DNA of 64,000 nt from Lysobacter alkalisoli (GTDB lineage: Bacteria; Pseudomonadota; Gammaproteobacteria; Xanthomonadales; Xanthomonadaceae), in NCBI RefSeq assembly GCF_006547045.1, contig NZ_CP041242.1:940001-1004000 (forward strand), in the 5' to 3' direction. Made by a program: the position numbers and the translations under genes. The number at the start of each line of letters is the position of its first letter. Position 1 is the stretch's first letter. Below, piece by piece: positions 45,763 to 54,791 of the stretch. The notes under the pieces were generated by a model. It was not told the origin of the DNA. It worked only from the letters and a program-made list of their open reading frames with translations, and did not search any database.

Positions 45763-47754
45763 ATGAAGCGTATTGTGTTGGCGGCCCTGCTGGCCATTGC
45801 GTCCTCGGCCATGCCTGCAGCCGTGGCTGGACCGGTGGATGTGGGGGCTTTCGTCAGGAAGGATCATTTCGACGACATCAAGATATCGCCTACCGGCGAG
45901 TATTACGCGGCGACCGTACGCGGCGAGGACCGTACCGGACTGGTGATCATCAATCGTGCCGAAGGCAAGGTCACCGCACAGGTCAGCGGTACCAGGAACA
46001 CCGTTGTCGATGACTTCTGGTGGGCCAATTCCGAGCGGATCGTGGCCAGCATGGCGGAGAAGTTCGGCAGTCTGGACCGGCCGCTGGGCACCGGCGAGCT
46101 ATATGCGGTCAGTGCCGACGGCAGCAAATCCGAAATGCTGGTGGGACAGCGTCTGCAGGGCAGTGGGCCGGGGTCGCGAATCGACCGGAAGAAGGTGGAG
46201 CGGGTCTGGGCCGACATGGTCAATGCCCTGCCGAACGACGACAGACATGTCGTGATCGCCGTGGGACCGTTCACTGCCGAGCCCTACACGCGCGCCGAGC
46301 GTATGGATGTCTACACGGGTCGCCGCGTTCCGATTGCGCGCGCACCGGTGCGGCGTGCCAACTTCAGTACCGACAACCGGGGCGAGGTGCGGTTCGCCCA
46401 CGGTGCTGGTATCGATAACATGAGCAAGCTGTATTACCGCAACGGCAAGGGCGACGATTGGCAGCTGATCAGCGATGAAGGCGAAACCGGCCTGGATCAG
46501 CGGGTGATCGGGTTCTCGGCCGACGACAACACGGCCTACCTGCGCGCCGAACAGGCCGACGGACCGGACGCGATCATCGCGCTGGACCTTTCGGACATGA
46601 GTCGCAGGCAGGTGTTGCGTGACGAAGTCGCCGATCCCGCGCGCATCATCTATCGAAGCCGGACCCGCATTCCGGTCGGTGCCTTCTTCGCCAATGGCAA
46701 ACCGCGCACTGCATTCATCGATGATGACGAGCCGGAGGCGCGCTTGTACCGCAGCCTGGAGGCCGCCTTCGACGGCCAGGCTGTGCGGATCACCTCGCGG
46801 ACCACGGATGGCAACCTGGCGCTGTTGCAGGTTTTCAGTGACCGCAATCCCGGCGACTTCTATGTTTTCGATATTGCTGCGAAGAAAGCGGATCACTTGC
46901 TCAGCCGGCGCGAATGGTTCGATCCGGATGGGATGGGTGAGATGCGCCCGGTCACGTTCAAGGCACGCGATGGTCTGTCGTTGCACGGATATCTGACTCT
47001 GCCCAACGGTTCTGGTGGCAGCAGCCTGCCCATGGTGGTGATGCCGCATGGCGGACCGTTCGGCATCCAGGATACGTGGGGGTTTGATACCAACGCCCAG
47101 TTGCTTGCCGGGGCGGGATACGCGGTGCTGCAAGTCAACTTCCGTGGCTCCGGGGGCTTCGGCAAGGCGTTCAGGGCCGCCGGCGCGAAACAATGGGGCA
47201 GGGCGATGCAGGACGACCTGACCGACGCTACCCGCTGGGCGATCCAGCAGGGCATCGCCGATTCCGGGCGGATCTGTATTTTCGGCGCCAGCTATGGCGC
47301 CTATGCCTCGCTGATGGGTGTGGCGAAAGAGCCCGGGCTGTATCGATGCGCGGCCGGCTATGTCGGTGTGTACGACCTGCCGACCATGCATGTACATGGC
47401 GATATCCAGGAAAGGCGCTCTGGCGGAACCTACCTGAAGGAGTGGGTCGGTGAGCGCGACGAGGTGGCGGAGGTGTCCCCGGCCCGGCTCGCCGACCGGA
47501 TCAAGGTGCCGGTTTTTCTTGCTGCCGGTGGCGAGGACCAGCGCACACCGATCAAGCACAGCGAGATGATGGAGCGGGCGTTGAAGAAGGAGGGTGTGCC
47601 GGTGGAAACCCTTTACTACAAGACCGAGGGTCACGGCTTCTACAAGGAAGAACACCAGCGGGAGTTCTACACCCAGCTGTTGGCGTTCCTTTCCAGGAAC
47701 CTCGGTGGCGATGTGGCGACAACCTCATCGGGAGGCGCTGCTGCCGGCGACTGA
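45763..47754 (+). CDS. Secreted S9 family prolyl oligopeptidase-like peptidase
   Basis: A 663-residue exported serine peptidase. The signal peptide is MKRIVLAALLAIASSAMPAAVA. Residues ~25-390 form a beta-propeller-like region. The C-terminal hydrolase has MPHGGPFGIQDTWGF, the nucleophile Ser510 in FGASYGAYASLMG, Asp592 in AGGEDQRTPI and His624 in KTEGHGFYKEEH. Family members act on small peptides in the periplasm, often as acylaminoacyl- or dipeptidyl-type peptidases. A second S9 gene follows, but the two share little sequence, so this is not a recent duplication. A terminator lies 29 bases after the stop. Confidence 0.9.
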   Translation: MKRIVLAALLAIASSAMPAAVAGPVDVGAFVRKDHFDDIKISPTGEYYAATVRGEDRTGLVIINRAEGKVTAQVSGTRNTVVDDFWWANSERIVASMAEKFGSLDRPLGTGELYAVSADGSKSEMLVGQRLQGSGPGSRIDRKKVERVWADMVNALPNDDRHVVIAVGPFTAEPYTRAERMDVYTGRRVPIARAPVRRANFSTDNRGEVRFAHGAGIDNMSKLYYRNGKGDDWQLISDEGETGLDQRVIGFSADDNTAYLRAEQADGPDAIIALDLSDMSRRQVLRDEVADPARIIYRSRTRIPVGAFFANGKPRTAFIDDDEPEARLYRSLEAAFDGQAVRITSRTTDGNLALLQVFSDRNPGDFYVFDIAAKKADHLLSRREWFDPDGMGEMRPVTFKARDGLSLHGYLTLPNGSGGSSLPMVVMPHGGPFGIQDTWGFDTNAQLLAGAGYAVLQVNFRGSGGFGKAFRAAGAKQWGRAMQDDLTDATRWAIQQGIADSGRICIFGASYGAYASLMGVAKEPGLYRCAAGYVGVYDLPTMHVHGDIQERRSGGTYLKEWVGERDEVAEVSPARLADRIKVPVFLAAGGEDQRTPIKHSEMMERALKKEGVPVETLYYKTEGHGFYKEEHQREFYTQLLAFLSRNLGGDVATTSSGGAAAGD

Positions 47755-47782
47755 CCGGTGGAATGGTTGCCGCGAATGAATA

Positions 47783-47807
47783 AACGGCGCCTTCGGGCGC
47801 CGTTTTG
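47783..47807 (+). terminator. Rho-independent terminator
   Basis: AACGGCGCC-TTCG-GGCGCCGTTTT: a nine-bp stem with a stable UUCG loop and a short T-run, 29 bases after the first S9 peptidase stop. Confidence 0.85.
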
Positions 47808-47993
47808 CTTGCCGGGCTGCCGGTGAACTGGCGCAATCCAGAAGCCGCCCGACATCCCCCTTGGGTCTGCTCTTTCCATGAAGCAGTATTTGCTGCTGCG
47901 ATGCAGCAACAGACGGCCGTGACCGTTGGCCTTTGCCCCGGCGCGGCCAGCCGCCTAACATCGGACCTTTCGCCCATCCCGGAGCCCCGCTTC

Positions 47994-50108
47994 ATGAGCC
48001 TTCGCCATGCCGTCCTGCCGCTGCTGGTCGCGGCAACGCTGCCATTCGCCAGCCTGCTTGCAGCCAGCAGTTCCGCCTTTGCCGCCGAGCGGGGTTTCGA
48101 TATCCGCGATCTGGCCTCGATCGACCGGTTCTCCTCGCCGTCGCTGTCGCCGGATGGGCGCCACATCGTGTTCGCCAAGCGCGAGGCCGATCTGGAGGCG
48201 AACAAGGCCGGCTCCAGCCTGTGGATCCGTGATCTGTTCGCACGCGACGCGGCGCCGCCGAAGCAACTGACGCCTGAGGGCTGGAACGTCAACTCGCCGG
48301 CGTTCTCGCCCGATGGCAGCAAGGTCTATTTCCTGAGCGGCAAGTCCGGCAGTTCGCAGCTGTATTCGATCGACGTGCGTGGTGGCAAGCCGCGCCAGCT
48401 GACCGACTTTCCGGTCGACATCGGTGGCTTCAGGATCTCGCCGGACGGCAGCCGCGTTGCTTTCAATGCCGAAGCCTTTCCGGACTGTGGCAGCGATCTG
48501 GCCTGCAACAAGGCCCGCCTCGACGAGCGTGCGGAGTCGAAGCAGAGCGGCGTCGTGTACGACAGCCTGTTCGTCCGTCACTGGGATACCTGGAAGGACG
48601 GCCGCCTGAACCGTGTGTTCGTCGCCCGGCTGGAGGGGATGCGGGGCGGCAAGCCCGCCACCACGGCGAATCTGGTCGGGGCGGACCTGCTGGCCAACGT
48701 GCCGTCGAAACCGTTCGGCGACAGCAGCGAATACACCTGGGCACCGGATGGACAGTCGCTGGTGATGAGCGCGCGACTGGCCAACCGCGAAGAGCCCTGG
48801 TCGACCAACTTCGACCTCTACCAGGTCGATGCCGATGGCAACGGCACGGCGCGCAATCTGACCGAGGCCAACAAGGCCTGGGACACCGGCGCGGTATTCA
48901 GCGCCGACGGCGGCACCCTGTACTACACGGCGATGAAGCGTCCCGGCTTCGAGGCCGACCGTTTCGGCCTGATGGCGATGGACATGGCCACCGGCGCCAC
49001 CCGCGAGATCGCCCCCGGCTGGGACCGTTCCGCCGGCGGGATCACCCTGTCAGCCGATGGCACGACGATCTACACCGCCGTCGATGACATGGGCGAGCAT
49101 CCGCTGTTCGCGATCGACATCGCCAGCGGCGACGTCCGCAAGCTGGTCGGCGAGGGCAGCGTGTCGTCGGTACAGGCGGCAGGGCCGACCCTGGCCTTCA
49201 CCCGCGCCAGCCTGCATACCGGCAGCGTCGTCTATGCCGCCACGCCGGAGGGTGAATCGCTGCGGGCACTGACGCCCAGTGCCGGCGAGATGCTGCCGGA
49301 AGTGAAATTCGGTGATTTCGAGCAGTTCAGCTTCAAGGGTTGGAACGGCGAGACCGTACACGGGTATGTGGTCAAGCCCTGGAACCATGAGGAAGGACGC
49401 AAGTATCCGGTCGCCTTCATCATTCACGGCGGCCCGCAGGGCAGCTTCGGCAACGGCTGGAGCTACCGCTGGAACCCGCAGACCTATGCCGGCCAGGGCT
49501 ACGCAGTGGTGATGATCGACTTCCACGGCTCCACAGGCTATGGACAGGCGTTCACCGATTCGATCAGCGGCGACTGGGGCGGCAAGCCGCTGGTGGATCT
49601 GCAGAAGGGTTGGGTCGCAGCGCAGGAAAAGTACGGCTTCCTCGATGGCGACCGCGCCTGCGCACTCGGCGCCAGTTATGGCGGCTACATGATCAATTGG
49701 ATTGCAGGCAATTGGTTCGACAGCAACGGCAACTCGCCGTGGAAGTGCCTGGTCAATCACGATGGCGTGTTCGATACCCGTTCGATGGGTTACGTGACCG
49801 AGGAGTTGTGGTTCACCGAATGGGAGAACGGCGGCACTCCGTACGACGTGCCGGCGAACTACGAGAAGTTCAACCCGGTCAACCACGTGTCGAAGTGGAA
49901 GGTGCCGATGCTGGTGGTGCAGGGCGAGAAGGACTACCGCGTCCCGCTCGACCAGGGATTGTCGACATTCACCGCGCTGCAGCGCCGCGGCATCGAGTCG
50001 AAGCTGCTGTACTTCCCGGACGAGAACCATTGGGTGCTCAAGGGGCAGAACAGCGTGCAGTGGCACGATACGGTCAACGACTGGCTGAAACAGCATATCG
50101 GCGACTGA
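47994..50108 (+). CDS. Secreted S9 family peptidase (DPP/acylaminoacyl-peptidase type)
   Basis: A 704-residue exported serine peptidase. The signal peptide is MSLRHAVLPLLVAATLP...SSAFA. A propeller with repeated strands (SPSLSPDGRHIVFAKREAD, SPAFSPDGSKVYFLSG, FRISPDGSRVAFNAE) is followed by the hydrolase: FIIHGGPQGSFGNGWSYRWN, Ser561 in LGASYGGYMINWIAG, Asp647 in GEKDYRVPLDQG and His679 in DENHWVLKGQN. It resembles DPP5/prolyl tripeptidyl relatives of secreted peptidases. I start at ATG 47994 because the signal peptide begins there; GGAG lies nine bases upstream. It has its own upstream region after the terminator at 47783. Confidence 0.92.
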   Translation: MSLRHAVLPLLVAATLPFASLLAASSSAFAAERGFDIRDLASIDRFSSPSLSPDGRHIVFAKREADLEANKAGSSLWIRDLFARDAAPPKQLTPEGWNVNSPAFSPDGSKVYFLSGKSGSSQLYSIDVRGGKPRQLTDFPVDIGGFRISPDGSRVAFNAEAFPDCGSDLACNKARLDERAESKQSGVVYDSLFVRHWDTWKDGRLNRVFVARLEGMRGGKPATTANLVGADLLANVPSKPFGDSSEYTWAPDGQSLVMSARLANREEPWSTNFDLYQVDADGNGTARNLTEANKAWDTGAVFSADGGTLYYTAMKRPGFEADRFGLMAMDMATGATREIAPGWDRSAGGITLSADGTTIYTAVDDMGEHPLFAIDIASGDVRKLVGEGSVSSVQAAGPTLAFTRASLHTGSVVYAATPEGESLRALTPSAGEMLPEVKFGDFEQFSFKGWNGETVHGYVVKPWNHEEGRKYPVAFIIHGGPQGSFGNGWSYRWNPQTYAGQGYAVVMIDFHGSTGYGQAFTDSISGDWGGKPLVDLQKGWVAAQEKYGFLDGDRACALGASYGGYMINWIAGNWFDSNGNSPWKCLVNHDGVFDTRSMGYVTEELWFTEWENGGTPYDVPANYEKFNPVNHVSKWKVPMLVVQGEKDYRVPLDQGLSTFTALQRRGIESKLLYFPDENHWVLKGQNSVQWHDTVNDWLKQHIGD

Positions 50109-50228
50109 CGCCGCGCCTCTTGCCGTTGTCCCGACCCGGCGACTCTGGGTCGGGGTCTGCTTTCTGCAGCAGCGCGTCCTTTGCTCCCAGCCCGGGATGA
50201 CGCGCTGGGCATTTTCCGAGGAGTACGA

Positions 50229-51491
50229 ATGGCCATCGTCACCGATCCCGCCGCCAGCACCGCGCTGATCAGCAACGACATCGTCGTGTTCGGCCTCATT
50301 GCGGCCACGCTTGGCCTGATTTTCTGGCTTGCCAGCGGACCGACACCGTTCTGGAAGAAGGTGTTCGCATGGGTGCCGGCGTTGTTGCTGTGCTACTTCA
50401 TCCCCGCGTTCTACAACACGGCCGGCCTGATCGACGGTGAGAACAGTGCGCTGTACAACCCGGTGGCCAGTCGCGTGCTGCTGCCGGCGGCACTGGTGCT
50501 GTTGACGCTGTCGATCGATCTGAAGGGAATCCTGAAGTTGGGGCCTCGGCTGCTGTTCGTCTATTGCATGGCGACGGTGGGAATCGTGCTGGGCGCGATC
50601 GTGTCGTTCCAGGTGATGGCATGGGTATGGCCATCGGCGGTCGCGGGCGATACCTGGAAGGGCATGGCGGCCCTTGCCGGCAGCTGGATCGGTGGCGGCG
50701 CCAACATGGTCGCGATGCGCGAGGTCTACCAGGTGGATGCGACGCTGTTCGGCCAGTTTGCCGTGGTCGACGTGGCGATCGCCAGCATGTTGCTGGCGAC
50801 ATGGCTGTTCCTGGCCAACCGCTCGGCACAGATCGATGCCCGTAGCGGTGCCGACACTTCTGCCATCGACGACATGAAGGCGCGCATCTCCGCCTATGAG
50901 GCGGCCAACGCGCGGATTCCGGCATTGACCGACCTGATGGTCATCATAGGCGTCGGCTTCGGCATCGTGGGCCTGGCGCATGCCGTCGCCGCACCGGTTG
51001 CTGCCTGGTTCGCCGACAATGTCGCCGCGGCGCCGCAGTTCAGCCTGGACTCCTCGTTCGTCTGGGTCGTGCTGCTGGCGACGGCGGGAGGGCTGGGCCT
51101 CAGCTTCACGCGGGCCCGGAAGCTGGAGAACGCAGGGGCATCCAGGGTCGGTACTGTCTGTCTGTATTTCCTGATCGCTTCCATCGGCATGCAGATGGAT
51201 TTCACCAAGCTGTTCGACCGGCCCGAGTTGATCCTCATCGGACTGATCTGGATGCTGGTGCACGTGGGGGTGCTCTGGTTCTCGGCAAGACTCGTCAAGG
51301 CGCCATTGTTCTTCATGGCGGTGGGTTCGCAGGGCAACGTCGGCGCGGCCGCCTCGGCGCCGGTGGTCGCGGCCGCATTCCACCCCACGCTCGCACCAGT
51401 GGGCGTGCTGCTGGGCACGGTCGGCTACGCGACGGGGACGGTCGTCGCCTATTGGCTCGGCCAGCTTCTGAGGGTGATGGCAGGCGCGTAG
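50229..51491 (+). CDS. DUF819 family integral membrane protein
   Basis: A 420-residue inner-membrane protein with about ten hydrophobic helices, of the DUF819 family (distant to carboxylate and amino-acid exchangers). Helices include VVFGLIAATLGLIFWLAS, VLLPAALVLLTLSIDL, AALAGSWIGGGANMVAM (a GSWxGGxAN motif typical of the family), and a second GSQGNVGAAASAPVV near the C-terminus. The inverted similarity of those two motifs suggests two structural repeats. GAGGAG precedes ATG 50229. Function is unproven; transport of a small metabolite is likely. It lies between peptidase and cstA genes, so use of peptide or carboxylate products is a possible theme. Confidence 0.82.
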   Translation: MAIVTDPAASTALISNDIVVFGLIAATLGLIFWLASGPTPFWKKVFAWVPALLLCYFIPAFYNTAGLIDGENSALYNPVASRVLLPAALVLLTLSIDLKGILKLGPRLLFVYCMATVGIVLGAIVSFQVMAWVWPSAVAGDTWKGMAALAGSWIGGGANMVAMREVYQVDATLFGQFAVVDVAIASMLLATWLFLANRSAQIDARSGADTSAIDDMKARISAYEAANARIPALTDLMVIIGVGFGIVGLAHAVAAPVAAWFADNVAAAPQFSLDSSFVWVVLLATAGGLGLSFTRARKLENAGASRVGTVCLYFLIASIGMQMDFTKLFDRPELILIGLIWMLVHVGVLWFSARLVKAPLFFMAVGSQGNVGAAASAPVVAAAFHPTLAPVGVLLGTVGYATGTVVAYWLGQLLRVMAGA

Positions 51492-51553
51492 CGCCATGGA
51501 CGCCCGGTTGCACGCAGTCCTGATGCTGCGCCGCACCAATCGTGGCGGACTGC

Positions 51554-51569
51554 TGCGACTTTAGTCGCA
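51554..51569. repeat. Short palindrome upstream of cstA
   Basis: TGCGACTTTAGTCGCA, seven-bp perfect arms. It may be a regulator site for cstA, but it also resembles the 'GCGACTTCAGTCGC' core of repeats common in xanthomonad and pseudomonad intergenic DNA. No matching second copy was noticed here. Confidence 0.35.
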
Positions 51570-51674
51570 ATGGCCCGGTTTGGCAGGCTCGCGCGCTTCC
51601 AATCCAGCGGCTGACGTTCCATCCTCATCCCGAGGCGGCCCCGCAGTTGGGGGCGCCGGAGAGGAGGGTATGCC

Positions 51675-53360
51675 GTGAGTTCCATCGCTCTGATGATCGT
51701 CGGTCTCGCCACCATGGCGGCCGGCTTCTTTTTCTACTCAAAGTTCATTGCCGAGAAGATCTACCGGCTCGACCCCAACTTCCGGACGCCCGCGCACGAA
51801 CTGCGCGATGACATCGATTTCGTTCCGACCAACAAGTTCGTGCTGTGGGGCCACCATTTCACCTCGGTCGCGGGCGCGGCGCCGATCGTCGGCCCGGCCA
51901 TCGCGGTGATCTGGGGCTGGCTGCCGGCATTCCTGTGGGTCACGCTAGGCACCGTGTTCTTCGCCGGCGTGCACGACTTCGGTGCGTTGTGGGCCAGCGT
52001 GCGCAACAAGGGCAAGTCGATCGGTACCCTGACCGGCACGGTGATCGGCAACCGTGCCCGCAACCTGTTCCTGGTCGTCATCTTCCTGCTGCTGCTGATG
52101 GTCAATGCCGCGTTCGCGGTGGTGATCTCCAACCTGCTGGTAGCCAACCCGGCTTCGGTGATCCCGACCTGGGGCGCGATCATCGTGGCGCTGTGCATCG
52201 GCCAGGCGATCTACCGCTTCAAGGTTTCGCTGTTCTGGCCGTCGATCATCGGCGTGGTGGTGCTGTACTCGCTGATCTTCCTTGGCCAGTCCTACCCGAT
52301 CACCCTGCCGGAGTCGGTACTGGGCCTGGGGCCGAAGGCGCAGTGGATCATCCTGTTGTTCAGCTATGCCGGCATCGCCTCGCTGTTGCCGGTCTGGGTG
52401 CTGTTGCAGCCGCGCGATTACATCAACGGGCTGCAGTTGTTCGTCGGCCTCGGCCTGGTGTACGCCGCGGTGCTGTTCTCCGCGCCCGAGATCGTCGCCC
52501 CGGCGATCAATCACGATGTGCCCGCGGGCACGCCGGGCATCGTGCCGCTGCTGTTCGTCACCATCGCCTGCGGCGCGATCAGCGGTTTCCACGGACTGGT
52601 CGCCTCCGGCACCAGCTCCAAGCAGCTCGACAAGGAGACCGATGCGCGCTTCGTCGGCTATTTCGGTGCGGTCGGCGAGGGCATGTTGGCGCTGGCGGCG
52701 ATCATCGCCTGCACGGCCGGCTTCGCGACGCTCGGTGAGTGGCAGGGCGTCTACGAGAAGTTCGGCTCCGGTGGCGTGGTCGCCTTCGTCAACGGCGGTG
52801 GCCAGATTCTCGCCAATGGCCTCGGTCTCGACTCCGGACTGGGCAGCACCATCCTGTCGGTGATGGCGATCCTGTTCGCGGCCACCACCATGGACACCGG
52901 CCTGCGCCTGCAGCGCTACGTGGTGCAGGAAGCGGCCGAGATCGCCGGCATCAAGCCAATGCAGAAGGGCTGGATCGCCACGCTGATCGCGCTGGGCTTC
53001 TGCCTTGCGCTGGCCTTCGGTGCCGGCGGCGACGGTTCCGGTGGCATGGTCATCTGGCCGCTGTTCGGCACCACCAACCAATTGCTGGCCGGCCTGACCT
53101 TGTCGATCCTGTCGGTGATCCTGATCAAGCTGCGCCGGCCGGCGTGGTTCACCGCGATTCCACTGGTGTTTCTGCTGGTGATGTCGGTACTGGCCCTGCT
53201 GGTGCAGCTCAAGCAGTTCTACGAGGCCGAGAACTGGCTGCTGCTGGGCATGGACATCGTGATCCTGGTCGCCGCGTTGTGGGTGGCGCTCGAGGCGGCG
53301 ATGGCGATGGCGCGCGGCGCCGAGGGCACCGCCACTGTCACCGAGGGCGGGTCGCGCTGA
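51675..53360 (+). CDS. cstA: CstA/BtsT family carbon starvation (pyruvate/peptide) transporter
   Basis: A 561-residue membrane transporter of the CstA family. In E. coli the relatives CstA and BtsT take up pyruvate, and CstA is also linked to peptides. Signatures are WGHHFTSVAGAAPIVGPAIAVIWGW, GVHDFGALWASVRNKGKSIG, FVTIACGAISGFHGLVASGTSSKQL, and WPLFGTTNQLLAGLTL. About 14-16 hydrophobic helices are visible. It starts at GTG 51675 after GGAGAGGAGG. The stop overlaps the next start (TGATG), and the small CC-ending protein and an ArsA-type ATPase complete the unit. Confidence 0.93.
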   Translation: MSSIALMIVGLATMAAGFFFYSKFIAEKIYRLDPNFRTPAHELRDDIDFVPTNKFVLWGHHFTSVAGAAPIVGPAIAVIWGWLPAFLWVTLGTVFFAGVHDFGALWASVRNKGKSIGTLTGTVIGNRARNLFLVVIFLLLLMVNAAFAVVISNLLVANPASVIPTWGAIIVALCIGQAIYRFKVSLFWPSIIGVVVLYSLIFLGQSYPITLPESVLGLGPKAQWIILLFSYAGIASLLPVWVLLQPRDYINGLQLFVGLGLVYAAVLFSAPEIVAPAINHDVPAGTPGIVPLLFVTIACGAISGFHGLVASGTSSKQLDKETDARFVGYFGAVGEGMLALAAIIACTAGFATLGEWQGVYEKFGSGGVVAFVNGGGQILANGLGLDSGLGSTILSVMAILFAATTMDTGLRLQRYVVQEAAEIAGIKPMQKGWIATLIALGFCLALAFGAGGDGSGGMVIWPLFGTTNQLLAGLTLSILSVILIKLRRPAWFTAIPLVFLLVMSVLALLVQLKQFYEAENWLLLGMDIVILVAALWVALEAAMAMARGAEGTATVTEGGSR

Positions 53361-53641
53361 TGGCGACCAAGGGCCCGCGCGACGAAAAGTCGTCGCTGGA
53401 GCGGTTCGCCGCGGGCCTGCAGGAGTTCTACGTCGCGCCGTACCGGCGCAGCTTCGCCCGCGCCCGGCGCGACGAGGACGACCTGTTCATGTTGCTGGTG
53501 TTCGCCGAGACCCTCGGCGTGCCCAACCCGGCCGCCTGCTACACGATGGAACTGATGCCGGTGCTGTACGAACGCTTCCACGACTGGCACCGGCGCATGG
53601 GCATGGAGCGTTCGCCGCTGGACCATATCGGTTGCTGCTGA
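53360..53641 (+). CDS. Cory-CC-star family small protein
   Basis: A 93-residue soluble protein ending in two cysteines (LDHIGCC). Key parts are LQEFYVAPYRRSFARARRDEDDLFMLLVFAETLGVPNPA-type core and ACYTMELMPVLYERFHDWHRRMGM. It matches the small 'cory-CC-star' family, named for the terminal CC. Its start overlaps the cstA stop, and the ATPase follows after seven bases. In E. coli, cstA and btsT are followed by ybdD and yjiX, unrelated in most of their length but also very small and ending in CC. A shared role in helping the transporter is therefore likely, as inference. Confidence 0.82.
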   Translation: MATKGPRDEKSSLERFAAGLQEFYVAPYRRSFARARRDEDDLFMLLVFAETLGVPNPAACYTMELMPVLYERFHDWHRRMGMERSPLDHIGCC

Positions 53642-53647
53642 TGCTAC

Positions 53648-54682
53648 GTGAGTATGTTGACTGACCTGGCGCGATCGCGCCGCGTGCTGTTCATCGGCGG
53701 CAAGGGCGGCGTCGGCAAGACCACGGTGGCCGCGGCCACCGCGCTCGCTGCGGCCAATGCCGGCCGGCGTGTATTGCTGGTCTCGACCGACCCCGCGCAC
53801 AACCTCGGTCACCTGTGGGGACGGGAAGTTGGAGCGCAGGCGAGGCGGCTTGCGCCCAACCTCGACGGACTCGAGCTCGATCCGGAGCAGACGATCAATG
53901 CGCACCTGCAGGAAGTCGGCGCCGCGCTGCGCCGGCTGATGCCCGAACACCTGGCCGGTGAGGTCGACAAGCACATGGCGCTGTCGCGAGAAACGCCGGG
54001 CATGCACGAAGCCGCCTTGCTGGAGCGTATCGCCGAACTGGTCGAACATGGGCTCGATGCCCCGGGTTCTGGAGGACATGACCTGCTGGTGTTCGACACC
54101 GCGCCGTCCGGCCATACCGCCCGCCTGATGGCACTGCCGGAGCTGATGTCGGCCTGGGTCGACGGCATGCTGCACCGGCAGGCGCGCAGCCGGCATTTCG
54201 GCGAGGTGTTGCGTAACCTGGGTCGTGACGACAGCGTCGGAGAGCAGATCCTGGGCGGACACGGCGAACGCCATGCCGCGCGTGAGAGCGAGGGCGAAAC
54301 CCGCGACGATCGCATCCGCAGCCTGCTGCATCGCCGCCGTCACCGTTTCGAGCATCTGCGCGAGGTGCTTGCCGATGGCGAGCGCACCGCCTTCGTCATC
54401 GTGCTCACCGCCGAGCGGCTGCCGGTGTTGGAGACCATCGAATTGCATGGGCAGCTGGTGCGGGCCGGGGTCAGTGTCGGCGGACTGGTGGTGAACAAGC
54501 GTTCGCCGGACGATGCCGGCGAGTTCCTCGCAGCCCGCGCCCGGATCGAGGCCGGTCATCTGAACGAACTGCGCACCGCGTTGCCCGACCTGCCATTGCT
54601 GCAACTGCCACTGCTGCCCGGCGAGCCGGTCGGCCACGAGGCGCTGGAGGCGTTTGCCGCGCGACTAATGCCCTGCGAGTGA
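53648..54682 (+). CDS. ArsA/Get3-type ATPase linked to cstA
   Basis: A 344-residue P-loop ATPase of the ArsA/Get3 class (SIMIBI). The deviant Walker A is FIGGKGGVGKTTVAAAT (residues ~15-31), switch I is STDPAHNLGHLWG, and switch II is FDTAPSGHTARLMALPE. It is single-domain, unlike double ArsA arsenite pumps, and no ars genes are nearby. Together with the preceding small protein it replaces the place of YjiX and the G3E GTPase YjiA in the E. coli btsT operon. GTG 53648 or ATG 53654 may start it. A maturation or targeting role for the CstA complex, perhaps metal- or thiol-linked, is inference. Confidence 0.87.
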   Translation: MSMLTDLARSRRVLFIGGKGGVGKTTVAAATALAAANAGRRVLLVSTDPAHNLGHLWGREVGAQARRLAPNLDGLELDPEQTINAHLQEVGAALRRLMPEHLAGEVDKHMALSRETPGMHEAALLERIAELVEHGLDAPGSGGHDLLVFDTAPSGHTARLMALPELMSAWVDGMLHRQARSRHFGEVLRNLGRDDSVGEQILGGHGERHAARESEGETRDDRIRSLLHRRRHRFEHLREVLADGERTAFVIVLTAERLPVLETIELHGQLVRAGVSVGGLVVNKRSPDDAGEFLAARARIEAGHLNELRTALPDLPLLQLPLLPGEPVGHEALEAFAARLMPCE

Positions 54683-54791
54683 CAAGCGTGAGGTGGATGG
54701 TGGTGGGTCGGGATGACGCTCAATCCCGTGAGTGGTCATCACCAGCCACAGGTATCCGAAAACGAGGACTCAGTCCCCTTCCGCATACGCA

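Noticed and set aside
51570-51590. Sigma-54 promoter before cstA (TGGCCCGGTTTGGCA)
   Set aside because: The GG and GC elements are one base out of the required spacing and the -12 TTGC is not intact.
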